NCBI GenBank assembly: GCA_034769895.1
Contig: CM068367.1
Location: forward strand, 347,843,611 to 347,907,610
Length of the DNA: 64,000 bases
Origin: Magicicada septendecula
Taxonomy: Eukaryota > Arthropoda > Insecta > Hemiptera > Cicadidae
Direction of reading: 5' to 3'
Positions 1-12,331 of this stretch are shown here, piece after piece. Under the pieces are notes generated by a model. The model searched no databases. It saw only the letters and a list, made by a program, of their open reading frames with translations, and had not been told where the DNA came from. Numbering within the stretch: position 1 is the first letter of the stretch; each line of letters begins with the position of its first letter. The position numbers and the translations under genes were made by a program.

Positions 1-289
1 AGTAATCTATTAACCCAATTATAATAATTAAACAGTATAAATTATAATGGACAGTTGTAAGTAATCGTGGGCCTAGAGTAATGAAAAAAGGAAAGAGTGT
101 ATTGAAATATAAGAATATTTGTGGGAAACAAACCATTGAGAATTGTTTTCCATTATATTAACGAAGTTTGTTAGTATAGTATAAGAATGATAAAAGATAT
201 ATTGTTTTAGTGTTAAGGAATAAAATTAACAAAGTTATATTAACCATATTGAAAATAAGTATAAATATCGGTATGGAGAACCATACATG
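1..289. other. AT-rich non-coding DNA
   Basis: No open frame, RNA gene or repeat is recognisable here. The stretch ends at the inverted terminus of the element that begins at 290. Confidence 0.6.
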
Positions 290-2399
290 ACTTCCATATT
301 CTAAGATTTATATTTAAAATCATTTTCAGCCAAACAGCCAGGGAAGGAATTTTAACAAAAAAATACTTCTTTCTTGCCAATAACGTAGTACACATATAAA
401 AAATATTATCCCCTCCCCCTTCAACTATAATTTTGATTTATAGAAAATTACCCCAGCCCGTTCAACTAGCCTCTTCATTTATAGATATTTCATCTACGTT
501 TCTACAGTGGATTATTAAGATCTTATCAGGATACTTTATCAAAATTAAGTACTTTACTCATGTTACAACAAAAAATGTTTCAGGTAAACTGCCCTTTCCC
601 CGTAACCGATCTTCACCAAAATCAACAGAAATTGAGTTCTCTATAGCTCAGGCACATATGTAAAAAATTATTTGATTCTGTTTGAATTTACGGCAGTTAT
701 GGTTCGTCATATAAAAAATTACCCATGTTAAAACATAAAACATGAGATTTATAAAACATATCTAAGATTTATATTTAAAATCATTTTTGAAATAAAATAT
801 TTTCATAGAACCTACTAACGCTGGGGAAATCTGAGGAGCCAATCAGAGTTGGGCCTACCTGTCACTCTGCTGAATTTGGTGGAAAGCCCTGTCACTGTCG
901 TCAAAGTATCAGCCTTGACAGGGTCCTCTTTTTCTGCAAAATGGGAGAGGAGGCTTGAGATGAAGTGAGTGACATGGTCCCCACCTCAATGAAGAACCCA
1001 TTGTTTTATAAAAATATATTTAAATTTTGAAAACTGAAAATTCTTTTCTTGTTGTAAATATTTATATTTTATAATCAAAATGACTTTATAAAAAAACAAA
1101 CATTATTTTTTTATAATAAGTACTTACATATGTTTCTTAATATGCTTACTTTTTCTTCAATGTTGATGATCATTTCCAAACATTCTGACAAAATTGTATC
1201 TACAGAACAGTTAACATTCCCCAGGTTTCCATTTCTGCTAATTTCTCATTACACCTTCCACTGACGTATTATTAACCATTTCATAAACTATCGTATACCC
1301 CTTTCCCTTAACCGATCGTCACCAAAAACAATAGGTCCTGAGAACTCTACAATTCAGGGCTGTATGTGAAACATCATTTGATTCTGTTTGAATTTACGGC
1401 TGTTATCGTTTGCCTAAAAAAAAAAATTTCCCTCGATAAAAAAAAACCGTTGCAGGTAAACTACCCCTTCCCCTCAACCGATCTTCACCAAAAACAATAG
1501 GTCGTGAGTACTCTACAAATCAGGACTGTATGCAAAAAATTATTTGATTCTGTTTGAATTTGCGGCAGTTATCGTTTGCCATAAAAAATACGCTTGATAA
1601 AAAATGTTGCAGGTAAACTACCCCTTTCCCTCAACCGATCTTTACCAAAAACAACAGGTCTTGAGTACTCTACAAATCAGGGCTGTATACAGAAAATTAT
1701 TTGATTCTGTTTGAATTTGCGGCTGTTATCGTTTGCCATAGAAAATACCCTTGTTAAAAAAACCTTGTAGGTAAACTACCCCTTTCCCTTAACCGATCTT
1801 CACCAAAAACAATAAGTCTTGAGAACTCTACAATTCAGGGCTGTATGCAAAACATTATTTGATTCTGTTTAAATTTGCGGCTGTTATCGTTTGCCATAGG
1901 AAATACCCTTGTTAAAACATAAAACGTTACAGGTAAACTACCCCTTTCCCTTAACCGATCTTCACTAAAAACAATAGGTCTTGAGAACTCTACAATTCAG
2001 GGCTGTATGCAAAACATTATTTGATTCTGTTTGAATTTGCGGCTGTTATCGTTTGCCAAAAAAAAAAAATTTCCCTTGATAAAAAAAACCGTTGCTGGTA
2101 AACTACCCCTTTCCCTCAACCGATCTTCACCAAAAACAATAGGTCGCGAGTCCTCTACAAATCAGGGCTGTATGCAAAAAATTATTTGATTCTGTTTGAA
2201 TTTGCGGCAGTTATCGTTTGCCATAGAAAAAAAATCTACAGACAGACACACAGATTGACACACAGACACACACACAGACACTTTTCGGAAAACGACTTTT
2301 TTTCATGTTTTGAGTGTAGTAGAATCAGAATCTGCAATAATCTCGAACACGATTTTTTTTGCCATCACCATACTTCCATTCCTTAAGGAATATGGAAGT
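290..2399. mobile_element. Non-autonomous element with 12-bp inverted ends and internal minisatellite
   Basis: The two ends carry a perfect 12-bp inverted repeat, ACTTCCATATTC at 290-301 and its reverse complement at 2388-2399. The right end also forms a 28-bp near-palindrome (2372-2399) centred on CCTTAAGG. The body is mostly a ~160-bp tandem repeat: one isolated copy lies near 583-730 and six consecutive copies lie at 1290-2230. Between these, 740-1290 is unrelated sequence. No protein is encoded; the short open frames here are accidental. The subterminal stretch 2240-2330 is rich in CAGACACACA motifs. The superfamily is unknown. No target duplication is obvious, so the boundaries are inferred from the inverted repeat alone. 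Confidence 0.5.
1290..2230. repeat. ~160-bp tandem repeat, six units
   Basis: The marker GATTCTGTTTGAATTT (one copy has AAATTT) recurs at 1380, 1546, 1703, 1861, 2023 and 2188, giving periods of 157-166 bp. Each unit also carries GTAAACTACCCC, AACCGATCTTCACC and a poly-A stretch of variable length. The variable A-runs explain the period differences. A seventh, diverged unit lies near 583-730. Confidence 0.9.
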
Positions 2400-5300
2400 A
2401 AAAAACTAATATGTTAGATTGAATAGAGTAAGGGGAGTTAGACACTATATTCTCTAAAGTGAGTTTATAAGGAAATATTAGTGCATAGTTAATGTTCAAT
2501 TTTATTTTAGGTTTCTTTGATTGTAATTAACCAAAATGTTATTATGTTGAAAATAATGTTAAACAAAACCGTTTAAACAAATGTAAATTTTAGGTACAGG
2601 CATGGGCCTAAAAAGAGTTATTAAGTAGTTATATTATGTTATATGATGATTAAAAATAATCAAATGTTATGATTTAAGTTAGATTGTTACAGTAATTATG
2701 CTTAGTAACATATAAAATAACAAATTGACTATAAACAATTGTAATGAGTATAGGGTTGGTGAATTATGAACTCTGCTAGAACTGATAAACCAGAAATTTG
2801 TGAAATTTAAGATGAAGCAATAGCCATTGATAAAATAAAGTGTATAATCTATTTAGGTTTCATAATAATAGTGTAGGATACAAAACTGGATAGAAAATAA
2901 TTAGTTTAAATGTAATTAACAAAAGAAAAACCAAATGGAAAAATTAGTAATCTGTTATAAGTTGACCAAAAGTAAACTTGTGTGGTATCAAAATAATTTG
3001 TAAACAAAAAGCAAACTAATGTTGTTATTGTATTTAAAATTACAGGTAGTACAAGGGAGTTATAATAGGTTAAAATTTTTTAATAATTTCGTATAGAAAA
3101 ACGTTAGTTTATATAACAATGTTATAAATTATCAACCAATGGGAACTAGTGTTTAGGATGAGAGTTGCCATAACAACCAAACCTTGTTAGAAAGAAAGCT
3201 TAATAAATTGTATCATTCCATTATTAGAGTTTGAGTAGGGCAGATGTATTAAACCCACAAAGAATAAAAAAAGAAGTAATTCAACAAAATTTATCAAAAT
3301 AATGGTCAAGATGATAAATTAAATCACAGTAGTAACAGTAACACTGATACTAAACAAATTAATAAATTTACCAGAAAAAATTAAAATTTAACCTGGAGGA
3401 ATTGCAGAAGAAGCCCAAGTGAAGGAATAATAACCAGCTGAAGGAAGAAAATATATGAACACGTAAATGAACCATGGAACCGGCCTTAACCAGGATGACT
3501 GAGGGAAAATAAACATCGTAACCAGAGAACTACGAAAATTGAACTTGGAATTAACCGGACCACCCAAGGAAGGACAAGCAGCAGTATTTGGGAGAATTAT
3601 TACCCTGGATAGCAGAGAAGAAGGATTGTTAAGTATATTTCAAATACGACTTCACAGTAAAAACACCAGAAAATCAACTATAAGTGAACTACACTTTCCA
3701 CATCACTTATCACTTTTAATAAACACTTGACTTTCTTTTATTTAATGAACACCACAAATTGAATAACTATCTCTATCCAACATTGATTTTTTAAGGAATA
3801 TGTTTTAAAAACGTAAAGTTTACTAACCGTAAATAACCTACAAATGCTAATTCCCATAGCTATAATTTACCACTGTAATTATAAGTATATCACCTGTTCT
3901 ATAATATTTATATGGTATTTGTAAAATTTTGTACTTTTATTAGTCCATTTAACAACATTTTCTGTAGTCACAAGAACTTCGACCTGAGATTAAAAATAAA
4001 CGAAATTGTCAACAACCATAGCGAGAATCTCGATACACGGCTGGACAGAACAACCAACTGCGAATAATTAAACATGCCGGCGCAAAAATAAGAATTATAA
4101 TTTGAAGTAAATTGTAGAATTTGAAGCCTATCGATAATTGTTAATAAACATAATAGAAACATTAACCTGTATGTTTGATTTTATTAAACTAATATTTAAA
4201 ATTGAATACACAATATCCTAAAATTAAACTTGACGATTTTGGGTTTGCTAAGAAGTGTTGGCCAACCCGACGTTGAGGCAGAAAATACGAATTGTACGGC
4301 CGAACTGGTGAGAAGGCACTCTCCCATTAGAAACATTATAAACTCGAATTATCGATACGTTACAAACTGATGATAACAACGAAGGAATAAACAACCATAC
4401 TTTCGTCTAGTTACAATATGATTTGTTGAAATGTTATTATATATTTAATATTTACAATGATTTAATTATAGTTGTCAGATTATACATAGTATTATAATGA
4501 ATTATTGAACTTATCATATTTTGATAAATTAACATCTGATTATAGACAACTTAGCCCAACGGAAAAGGCGGTCTGAACAGAAGTGGCCAATTGAGCAAGA
4601 GAAACTGACAGAAGTCTAATCAAAACCATTCCCTTATCGTAGCGGGATTATTTTATATTCGCTTACACACAGTTATACTTGTTATACTAGCTGTTACCTC
4701 CAAAATGATTGTAAAAATTGTTGGCGTATCTTTTCTAAATATTATTTACATTACAGTAAAATGTCATTTGGCTCTAAATTATACGGAAATGAGTATTATA
4801 TTTACGCAAATACGTATGGAGATTAACATTCTAATCTTTGTTCACCCGCAGCGTCTCAATACTCAGGTCTCTTGGTTGTCAGAGGTCTATCTATATTCAA
4901 ACTTTGTAACTAATGTAGATTCGAGTATGATTCAATTTTTAAAAACTGGATATTGATAATGGGGATGACTGCAGGAAATGAATGTGCAATTCGTACGTTT
5001 CCACCACCGCTTTCCTTGTATTGCTTTATTTCAAAATAAACTGTGTCATACATTAATTAGTCATCATTATTAACTAAACAATTAATAAAATTGAAAATAC
5101 TATTTGCATTTACCATTATACAACTTGCGTTCCTATAGTGCTGCAGCCAAAGTTACAGGAAAGAGTACTATAGTACGAGGTTTGTTGAAAAGGTTACTGC
5201 AATTTTTGAATTTCCCGCTCTGCAAGTGTCCGATTAAAAAAACTGTTTTTGTGTAATGTTGGTACACATCTTTGTGGCAGTCGTCTAAAATGTTAGCCTT

Positions 5301-5490
5301 ATTAGTTGCACAGTTATGATTTGACAGCGATTTGACAGCTAATGAGTAAGTCGAGCTTGGTGTATTAGGTGATTTTTTTGGGATTCTACAACGCAAGATT
5401 GAAGAACGTAGATTAAATTTTGTGTATAAGGAATAAGCTGTTCAGTCGTGGTCATATTGTTGCAGAAGGCATTTGGGGAGCATTTTAGAA
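2400..5490. other. AT-rich non-coding DNA
   Basis: I see no gene. Short open frames at 3539-3730 and 4705-4956 lack any recognisable domain or coding character. The + strand near 5140-5250 reads weakly like a transposase helix-turn-helix in one frame, but this is too decayed to call. Confidence 0.5.
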
Positions 5491-5499
5491 ATGGCACAA

Positions 5500-6010
5500 A
5501 AGCTTCAAAACTGTCGTGAGTCAGTTTAAGATCATGTTAGTGAGATGAAGAATGTGGTTTAGTGTTTCATGAATTTTTATCACTAGTGCAAGAGTAAATA
5601 AAGAGAATTATTCGGACATTTTACGTCACTTGTAAGAAGCTATTTGTAGAAAATGACCAGACTTACGGAACGATTGGCTATGGAAATTGGATCCCGATAG
5701 TGCTCTAGGACTTATGTCGTTGTTTGTTCAAGAAATTTAGGTATACAACATTGTATAATAACACTGCAAACGCCGTATTCGCCAGATACTTCCCAGTGCG
5801 ATATTTTCTCCTCACGGCAGTAAAAAGTGTTATATAAGGACAACGTTTCGCGACTATTGAAGACGTAAAACAAAGTTTCTGAGTGAATTCAAGGCTATAC
5901 GAAAAGCGCATTGGAAATATGTTTTGAAGACTGAAAAAACGTTGTCATAATCGTGTAATATCCCACTGAGAGTAGGCCTACTTTGAAAGGAGGCAGTATA
6001 ATGTAGATGA
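5500..6010 (+). pseudogene. Mariner-like transposase remnant (C-terminal half)
   Basis: Three + frames together resemble the catalytic half of a mariner transposase. Near 5550-5580 a frame reads CGLVFHEFLSLVQE, like the family segment after the second strand of the catalytic core. It is followed by RVNKENYSDILRHL and then PYSPDTSQCDIF at about 5770-5805. That last stretch matches the mariner motif PPYSPDLAPCDFF, which holds the third catalytic Asp. The next frame has RFATIEDVK, and the end shows the CFEDWKK-type segment with shifted frames. Many stops and frameshifts mean it is inactive. The N-terminal DNA-binding half is not visible. Mariner transposases cut and paste into TA sites; no terminal repeats were found here. 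Confidence 0.75.
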
Positions 6011-6856
6011 CTTACGGCATAATTTTTCAAAGAAACAAAAACAGCACGAACTTTTTAATCAAACCTCGTACATCACGAGGAACACTATGATAGTCTATGT
6101 TACGATTGAGTGTATGTCGTTGTTCATTATCTTCACGAGTCGCGCTCCGTACAGCAATCATGTTATTTCCCAAACGAACGCCACTGAGCCAAATGTTGGG
6201 TGTGGTTTGGCACACAGACGATAACAAAGTACACAGAAGGGACTTTGCAATTCAGTCCAGCACAAAACTGCTTCGCGTCCTTCTCGGTTTAATATTATAC
6301 AAGTAATCTATCACATTCTAGAATGAGACTTCTTATAGTCGAATTCAATTGAAAAGCAAAACAGTTATATAATGTAACTGCGTATAACATATTATATATT
6401 GTTCTTATTTATAATATTACGTTATGTATAATTATATTGTTTAACTGTTATATTATCTATTATATACTAAAGTTATGTAATTGTAACTCAGATTATGCAA
6501 TTAATATGATAAATATTGTTCAAACAGCGTCTAGGCAATCTGAGTAGGGTTTTCAGCGCACACTAGTAGGCCCTACTTATATTTTTAATGCATTATGACG
6601 GGTACACATGAGCGGCCATTAATCATACCTTATTAAACATGACTAGTGTGTATTTTCATACCGTATTTCACTTACTGAATTTGAGTTTCAGATTTTGTTG
6701 CTTCTGTTACAAAAGTTTACCGATTTCTGATATCAGGAAATTGTTATGTATATAGTTTAATGTATTCTGTATTAAATTATTACTCCAGTTTGACTTGAGA
6801 AATCGCAACGTTCATTCTGACAGCGACTGAGATAAGTAATTACTAAGTTAGGCATT
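6011..6856. other. Non-coding DNA left of the large nested transposon
   Basis: Overlapping open frames on both strands at 6027-6306 match nothing I know. The rest is AT-rich with no repeat or motif that I can name. Confidence 0.5.
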
Positions 6857-7441
6857 TAGTCCAGTCGACGAAGGGGTTGTAGAGGAGATGGAGGGGGAGA
6901 ATTTTGCTCTTCGGGAGTGTGTTGGGGGTAGTTAGGAGGTAAACATACTAAAAATCCCCACCCCTACCCCTTCCGCTTCATTGGTGGAGGGGTGGAAAGG
7001 TCCCTTTTTCGGTTTTTTGCCCATAACTCGAAAACGGTGTGTTGTACAAAAAAATCACTCTCTTAAAAATTAAAGAGCATTAAATTCCCTACAAAATGGC
7101 TATATTAACGTTCTTTCTATGTGTTAAAGGTTTCGAGATTTTCGCCAGCGAAAATCGACCATTTTTGAAAAAAAAATGTTGCTTCACGTTTTTTGTCAAA
7201 CTTATCTGCCTAACTCTTCAGCCTTTTGTTTTACAGGAAAGTCGTCAAAGAAAAAGTTGTAGAACATTAAATTTTCTTTAAAATGTATATATAATTATTA
7301 ATTTATCTTCAACAGGTCAAAAGTTACAGCAATTTGAAGTTTTTATCTAAATTTCCCGATTTTTCACAAAAACTGTCCTTTTTGTTATTATGTTATTCAA
7401 AAGTTACAACTTTATAAAATAAGCTAATATATTATATATTT
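6857..7441 (+). repeat. Left long terminal inverted repeat of Academ-like element
   Basis: This arm is the reverse complement of 17013-17618, with scattered substitutions and small indels. Shared landmarks are GGGGGTAGTTAGGAGGTAAA, CCATAACTCGAAAACGGTG, ATGGCTATATTAACGTTC and AAAATAAGCTAATATATTA. The inner edge coincides with a TA-rich run on both sides. The only open frame, 7096-7281, has a near copy in the other arm, but this reflects the shared repeat rather than a gene. Confidence 0.85.
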
Positions 7442-8083
7442 ATACATAAATTGAATATACAGCTATATGAAGCATACATAAAGTATGGAGGGGGGGTAAT
7501 GTACGTACTCATGTACAAAAAACGGCATGTTTGGTATACTTGTATATGTTTTTCGACACGCTAATTCCAATGAAACCACTTTCAGAGCTCTATTTCTCAT
7601 CGCTATGGCTATACAGTATGTGAATTTTATTAAAAGTGTTTTTAAAAACTGGAATTTAACCTTACCTAGCGTTTTAACAGGATATCATAACCAGCAGGAT
7701 GTGGTACGTAGTCATACTTCGATAGAAGTCAGCACCAAAAGATTCGTAATAATCCTAGTAATGGGCAAATTGAAATTCTATCAATTTGAATATGTCAGGT
7801 TAATTTCGAAATTAGAAAACCGGGGAAGAATTTTAAAGTTTCAAGAATAGCAATTTTCAAGGTAATTTCAGAAAACTGAAAACCTGGGAAGAAGGTGAAT
7901 TAATAATAACGATTTGTACAAAAACTACATTTATTAAAATAAAAAGGCATCGAAATACATTTACTAGAGATTTTAATAAAATTTACAAGAAAAATTATGT
8001 ACAAGTTAAAACCCCGACCCATGACTACGAGATAATATTTACAAAAAAAGATGATGATATGCATACAACAAAAGAAATAAAAT
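7442..8083. other. 3' flank of the transposase gene inside the element
   Basis: This lies between the left inverted repeat and the end of the minus-strand gene. It is AT-rich, with an unsupported 107-aa frame at 7527-7850. It is probably untranslated sequence of the element. Confidence 0.4.
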
Positions 8084-8455
8084 TTAAAATACAAATTTTG
8101 TTTGTCTTGCTCTCTTGGGACGAGAGGGTCCGGCTTCTGGCTCCACCTCCAAACTTTCCTCTAGTTCAACAGTTTCCATAATGTCGGATTCAGTGTCCGC
8201 CGGTAATGTGGGGAGGAGTTCCATGTCTTCCTCATCTTCATCCTCGTTCATTAAAACGGGCACACCGTTCAAACAGTTTCCCTGACAGTTGTGGCATAAT
8301 GGGGAACAATTCATTGACATCTTCTTGCAGCTACATCTGGCACTGCTGCAATCTGTTGCGCATCTGCAAAAAATCATGTCCAAGATTTCTTTTGGTGCTA
8401 CCGGATCTATGTGAAGACCAGAGCTAGACAGTTTGTCTTGAGCTCCCAACCCCAT
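8084..8455 (-). pseudogene. CXC-type cysteine-rich tail of the Academ-like protein
   Basis: The 123-residue frame contains a dense cysteine block (residues about 29-63: FCRCATDC, then ARCSCKKMSMNCSPLCHNC, then GNCLNG). The spacing resembles the tesmin/TSO1 CXC type of zinc/DNA-binding domain. It is followed by a strongly acidic stretch (DEDEEDMELL and further Glu/Asp) and a short basic end (PKRARQTK). It overlaps the end of the nuclease frame (8407-9699) by about 50 bp in a different frame. The nuclease frame stops at 8407, while the expected continuation DPVAPKEIL lies in this frame, so a single frameshift near 8405-8420 separates them. The start codon of this frame is not meaningful. Confidence 0.65.
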
Positions 8456-9699
8456 AGCTCTGGAGGTAGTTGGTTTCCTAACCAGAGCTGCACCTGATGA
8501 AATGTGCGAAATGAATGTTGTTTTGTTGTCCCCTCGCTTGGTGGAAGTGATGAGAGATCAGGTCTGATACTTGCCACTGATTTCAAAAATGAATGGTATC
8601 GGTAGGTATTGAGGGAGCTCTCTTTTGCTGGGGCGCCGTACCATTTTAGCATGCATAACTGTCCAGCTTTCTCAACTTCAGCATGCAAGGAGGAGGGGTT
8701 ATGGAACACTTCGGCTGCTTTTCGTATTTCAGGATTTTTTTGGTAAAGTTTTATAAATCCTTGCTTAATCCTCCGGAATGTTGCCGATGTTGAATCGCAA
8801 CCAGTGAAAGCATGCAGGAACAACATTTCTTTCAGTCCCAGCTGCTGCATTTGGTGGGTGGAGTAAACATTGGTTTCCACTTTTCCTCTGCCAGGTTTCA
8901 TGAATAAAATATTGCGGTCAGGTGGAGTATTTGCGATAAGAATCACTGCGAGGTCAATATCTTCCCCAATTACAGCCACATTGGATGTTTTTCCCATAGA
9001 TTTTTGAATGGCAGTGCTCACAATCAGCACGTCAGCATCGTCTGATGCTTGCTGCGTTGTGATGCCGTTTTCCTGGAGTCTAGATCTCAGTAGGTTAATA
9101 AGACGATCTTTATTGTGGTGATTGGAGAGAAATAATTCCTGACTCACAGTAATTTCAATATCAAGAGTGAAATGGATGTCTAACGACTTTTTCATACGGT
9201 AGCGTCTTCCCTGTTCTGCCGTCTTAGTGCTGTTCGGTGAGATGTTATATCCATCAAAAACAACTGTGCACGTCCTCCCTGGATAGTGGATCTTGATGAA
9301 TTTAACGTATCCATCACAAATCACAGAAACTGAGGATCCCCTTTGCCAGATAACCTTATGTAGGAGGAATCCCCCATCAATAACCACGTCATAGTTTGGT
9401 AGATGCACGTTCTCGTTTGTTGGTTCAAACAGGTTGAACAAAACAGATTTTTTGGTTTTCCTCATTCCATTCTCATTGAATAAGGCCAAGGGAAAAGGGG
9501 CCAATTCATATCGCAAATACTCCTTTAAGTTCTCGTCACTTTTTTTGCTAATTGATATTCTCTGGAAGAGTAGAAGTGGGTATATTGCAACGTTTTCATC
9601 ATGGAGCTTGATGTAGGAAGTAACTGAGGATATAGGGAGTGCCCTGTCTTTGCGTGACAACTTGACATCTGAAAATGGCAATGTTACCATTTTATTCAT
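8407..9699 (-). pseudogene. XPG/FEN1-like (PIN-fold) nuclease region of the Academ-like protein
   Basis: This 430-residue frame has the acidic-residue pattern of XPG/FEN1-type nucleases: DVVIDGGFLLHK (residues 104-115), TVVFDGY (145-151), ASDDADVLIV (218-227), VIGEDIDLAVIL (243-254) and HAFTGCDST (296-304). A basic stretch (RRYRMKKS, 165-172) sits where the helical clamp would lie. Such nucleases cut flapped or branched DNA; here the role would be in transposition, by inference. The true frame extends upstream of the Met at 9699 through YDAVTCGKQA, so the upstream transposase frame (ending 9717) and this one are joined by a frameshift around 9725-9750. The C-terminus (LPPELWGW) leads into the CXC tail in another frame. 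Confidence 0.7.
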
Positions 9700-9716
9700 T
9701 GCTTGCTTGCCACATG

Positions 9717-10787
9717 TTACAGCGTCATAGCAGTTGACTGTACCACCACCTCTGTGGCTATCGACATGATGTCAGTGATTTCAAGAAAAGGAGGATGATT
9801 TTCTAGCCATGTTGTGAGTTTAGCGATGTCAGTCATATCTTTTGTTATTCGTGCTTCTCCAAAATCCCTATGCTGCTCACTCGAAGTGAAAAGAACATCA
9901 CAGAACTCTTCCAACGAAGTGCAGACGTCATGAGTTGCACTCATCCCTACAACCCACTTGCTGATGACACTGTCAGTGACACCCCGCCCTCGCTTTACAC
10001 CGCCTTGGGTACTAAAGCTTCGCATCAAGTTTGTCTCAATTGTCATGTCCGACCAAACACCTGACCAAAAGCGATCGGAACGTCGCATCGTGAAGGCACC
10101 CCCATTGACAAATTTTTGGTGTTCTTCTGAAGTCAATCTTGAAGATAGATTCGTCATATCCTGAACATACAGGTGGGAGGATTTGGAGTATGGAAAGTGG
10201 CCACATGCGTGAAAGTATGGTAGCATTCTCTTGACACAGTTGAGGTGGCCATCCCAATCACCTGACCTCTCGGCATGAATATATTCTTTCATCAAATTGA
10301 CCATGTGAAAGTATTGCACCCAAAGCTTTGCAGTTCTTCCCTTCCCACTGAGGTGCTGTAGTGCTTCCCCAAATTTTTTGGCAAGTGATTTCAGATTAGG
10401 GTTTTCATTTAACGACCCCAGTGGGGGAGGCTCATCCCAGATAGTGGACATTATTTCTCTGGCACATGCCTGCTCTTCGTCTGTTATGTCAGTGTGTTCG
10501 AATATTATGTTTGACAATGCAGTTTGCGTTATCAGATGACCTCTCACAGCTCTGGCAAATGCATGGCCTTGAAGCATTTTTTCAACCGATGTTGGAGCAT
10601 AGACCGTACTCAACAGTTCCTTCAAACCACTACCACCCATTAGATATCCCATACATCCTATATAGGACATAAGGAGGTGAAATCCACCAAGACGTACGAC
10701 ACACTTGGATAGACGAGGGTCAGATGCAGAACTTGAAACTATCTCTCTAGCTTTCCAATAGAGAGGCTGGTCGAATGTGATAATCAC
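9717..10787 (-). pseudogene. Transposase core, C-terminal part, of the Academ-like protein
   Basis: The frame opens at a GTG directly after an in-frame TGA at 10803-10805, so it is a continuation of the upstream piece and not a separate gene. Near its start is ITFDQPLYWKA (residues 3-13), whose Asp is a candidate second catalytic acid. Next come FHLLMSYIGCMGYLMGGSGL (about 36-55) and a conserved block from RFWSGVWSDMTIE (about 240-252) to GGVKRGRGVT, whose Glu is a candidate third acid. These three blocks recur in a family of large uncharacterised proteins in invertebrate genomes that I believe to be Academ-type transposases. The catalytic assignment is inference. The frame ends at a stop at 9717, with the real continuation shifted. 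Confidence 0.6.
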
Positions 10788-10802
10788 ATTGTGTTGGTTG
10801 AC

Positions 10803-11390
10803 TCATTCACACAACTCGGCTGCATACATCAATGCCGTGTAAACCGTATCATAATCTGATGGAGGAGCGTTAATGAAGGGGAGGGGAACGACCTTGGTCT
10901 TTTCGCTATAATCTCCTTTGGTCACTGTGTTCATGAATCCCTTCCATTGTGGAACTCGAATGCGTAGCTTTTGAGCAAACAACCATAGGGTGTCATGTGG
11001 GGGAGGATGTGTGGGTTCCTCGGGTACTTCTAGGTTTTCCACAATGATATTTCGTAGACCACCTCGCTTAACTTGGAATGTTTCCAGAGGAATTACTCCA
11101 ATGTTTCCAGTTTCAGATGATGTGGGCATCTTCATCAAGCGTGCTATACTTGCACCTTTTTCAATTGAACTTGCTGGGGTGATACACCTGATTCCACCCA
11201 TTGAGTGGAAAGTATTAAGTCCATCAATTGTGCACACATTAAAGTCTGCATTGTCGAAGACAAACTGATTGAATGACCCCCCTTTGAAGACTGGTTTGGC
11301 ATTAGCAATACATGACATTTCTAATACCTGGGCTTCGTAGTAAGAAGAACAGAATCCCAGGCTAGCAAGAACATCAGGTGTTCAGAGGCA
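10803..11390 (-). pseudogene. Transposase core, first catalytic block, of the Academ-like protein
   Basis: The open frame reads through LGFCSSYYEAQVLEMSC upstream of the annotated Met at 11318, so the coding segment extends to about 11390. It contains FDNADFNVCTIDGLNTFHSM (about residues 21-40 from the Met). The Asp of FDNAD is the best candidate for the first acid of a DDE triad. It ends ALMYAAELCE then TGA, and the same frame resumes directly in ITFDQPLYW. The stop is a single TGA, which could be a decayed CGA. The upstream piece (11321-12331) overlaps in another frame, so a frameshift lies near 11380-11400. Confidence 0.6.
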
Positions 11391-12331
11391 AATCGTCTGT
11401 AGAGTAGGAGGGATAGACTGCTTAATACTGAGGATAAGAAGGTTCGCGGTCGAACTACAGATGTGATTGCATGCCCAATGGCGATGCGTTTCCTATTGGT
11501 TTCCTTTACTCTTTTGGTGTTCTTCATCATGACGTCCTCTAGGAACGTACGAAGGGTTGGGGTAACACAATACGCGTCGCGAAGAAATTCACTTCCAGGT
11601 GGGTACGTACGAGAATCGTACATTTCACTCTGCATGTACTGTCGAATGATAGCTGCAGCTTTTTTCACAATCCTCATTCGCTCGTCCGCGTCATTTTTTT
11701 TCCTTTCTTGCTCATACCAAGCATCATTCAAAACTTTGTACCCTGCATCTCTAAAACATATGACTGGAACATCGAACTGGTTGATGCCTGGTTTCACTAA
11801 TATGCGGTCTTCATAATGTTCATGTAGTTTTGCTTTTATAGTCCTCCAGTCCAATTTTTCCCCTGTTACTGCGGCCATCAATTCATACATGGAAAACTGG
11901 CAGTCATTGTTCATTTCCATGAACAAATATATTTCCTCCATTCCTTTAGAAACGTGGTCTTCAGTTTCTGATGGTTTGTTCCCCTTGTACAAAGTTCTTG
12001 TAAAGGTTTTATAGCAGTCATTGAGGTATACAGCTTCTTCAGCTACTAGATCAATAATGGAAAACAGGCGCTGTACTACTTCTTCACCCCACTTATCATT
12101 CCTAGCACGACCAGCATTTATACACTGTTCTTGTACACACACTGTCCGGACACTATAGACTATTCTCCTTCCACTTAGTTTTTCTCTTTTCCATTTTTCA
12201 GGATCAGTAGGTTTTGCACAAAGAAAGCAGTTGGTCTTAAAATCGAAAGGTTGCTCTGATGAAGACCTCAAACTCGCAGTTTCATGGTTGAGATGATGTT
12301 GATGCAGCCTGCCTCTTTGCATCAGCAGCAA
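11321..12331 (-). pseudogene. N-terminal region of the Academ-like transposase
   Basis: This 336-residue frame begins with out-of-frame sequence. The genuine part starts near LRSSSEQPFDFKTNCFLCAK (residues 21-40). The pairs CFLC and, later, CVQEQC look like zinc ligands that complete the cysteine/histidine cluster begun in the upstream piece. The rest is mainly helical, charged sequence with no other named domain. The last ~25 residues are in the wrong frame, since the adjoining frame carries the conserved LGFCSSYYEAQ. The Met at 12331 is therefore not the true start. Confidence 0.55.

Noticed and set aside
5133-5396. 87-residue minus-strand frame and a faint transposase-like helix-turn-helix on the + strand
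   Set aside because: The minus frame has no domain, and the + strand similarity is too short and interrupted to separate from chance.
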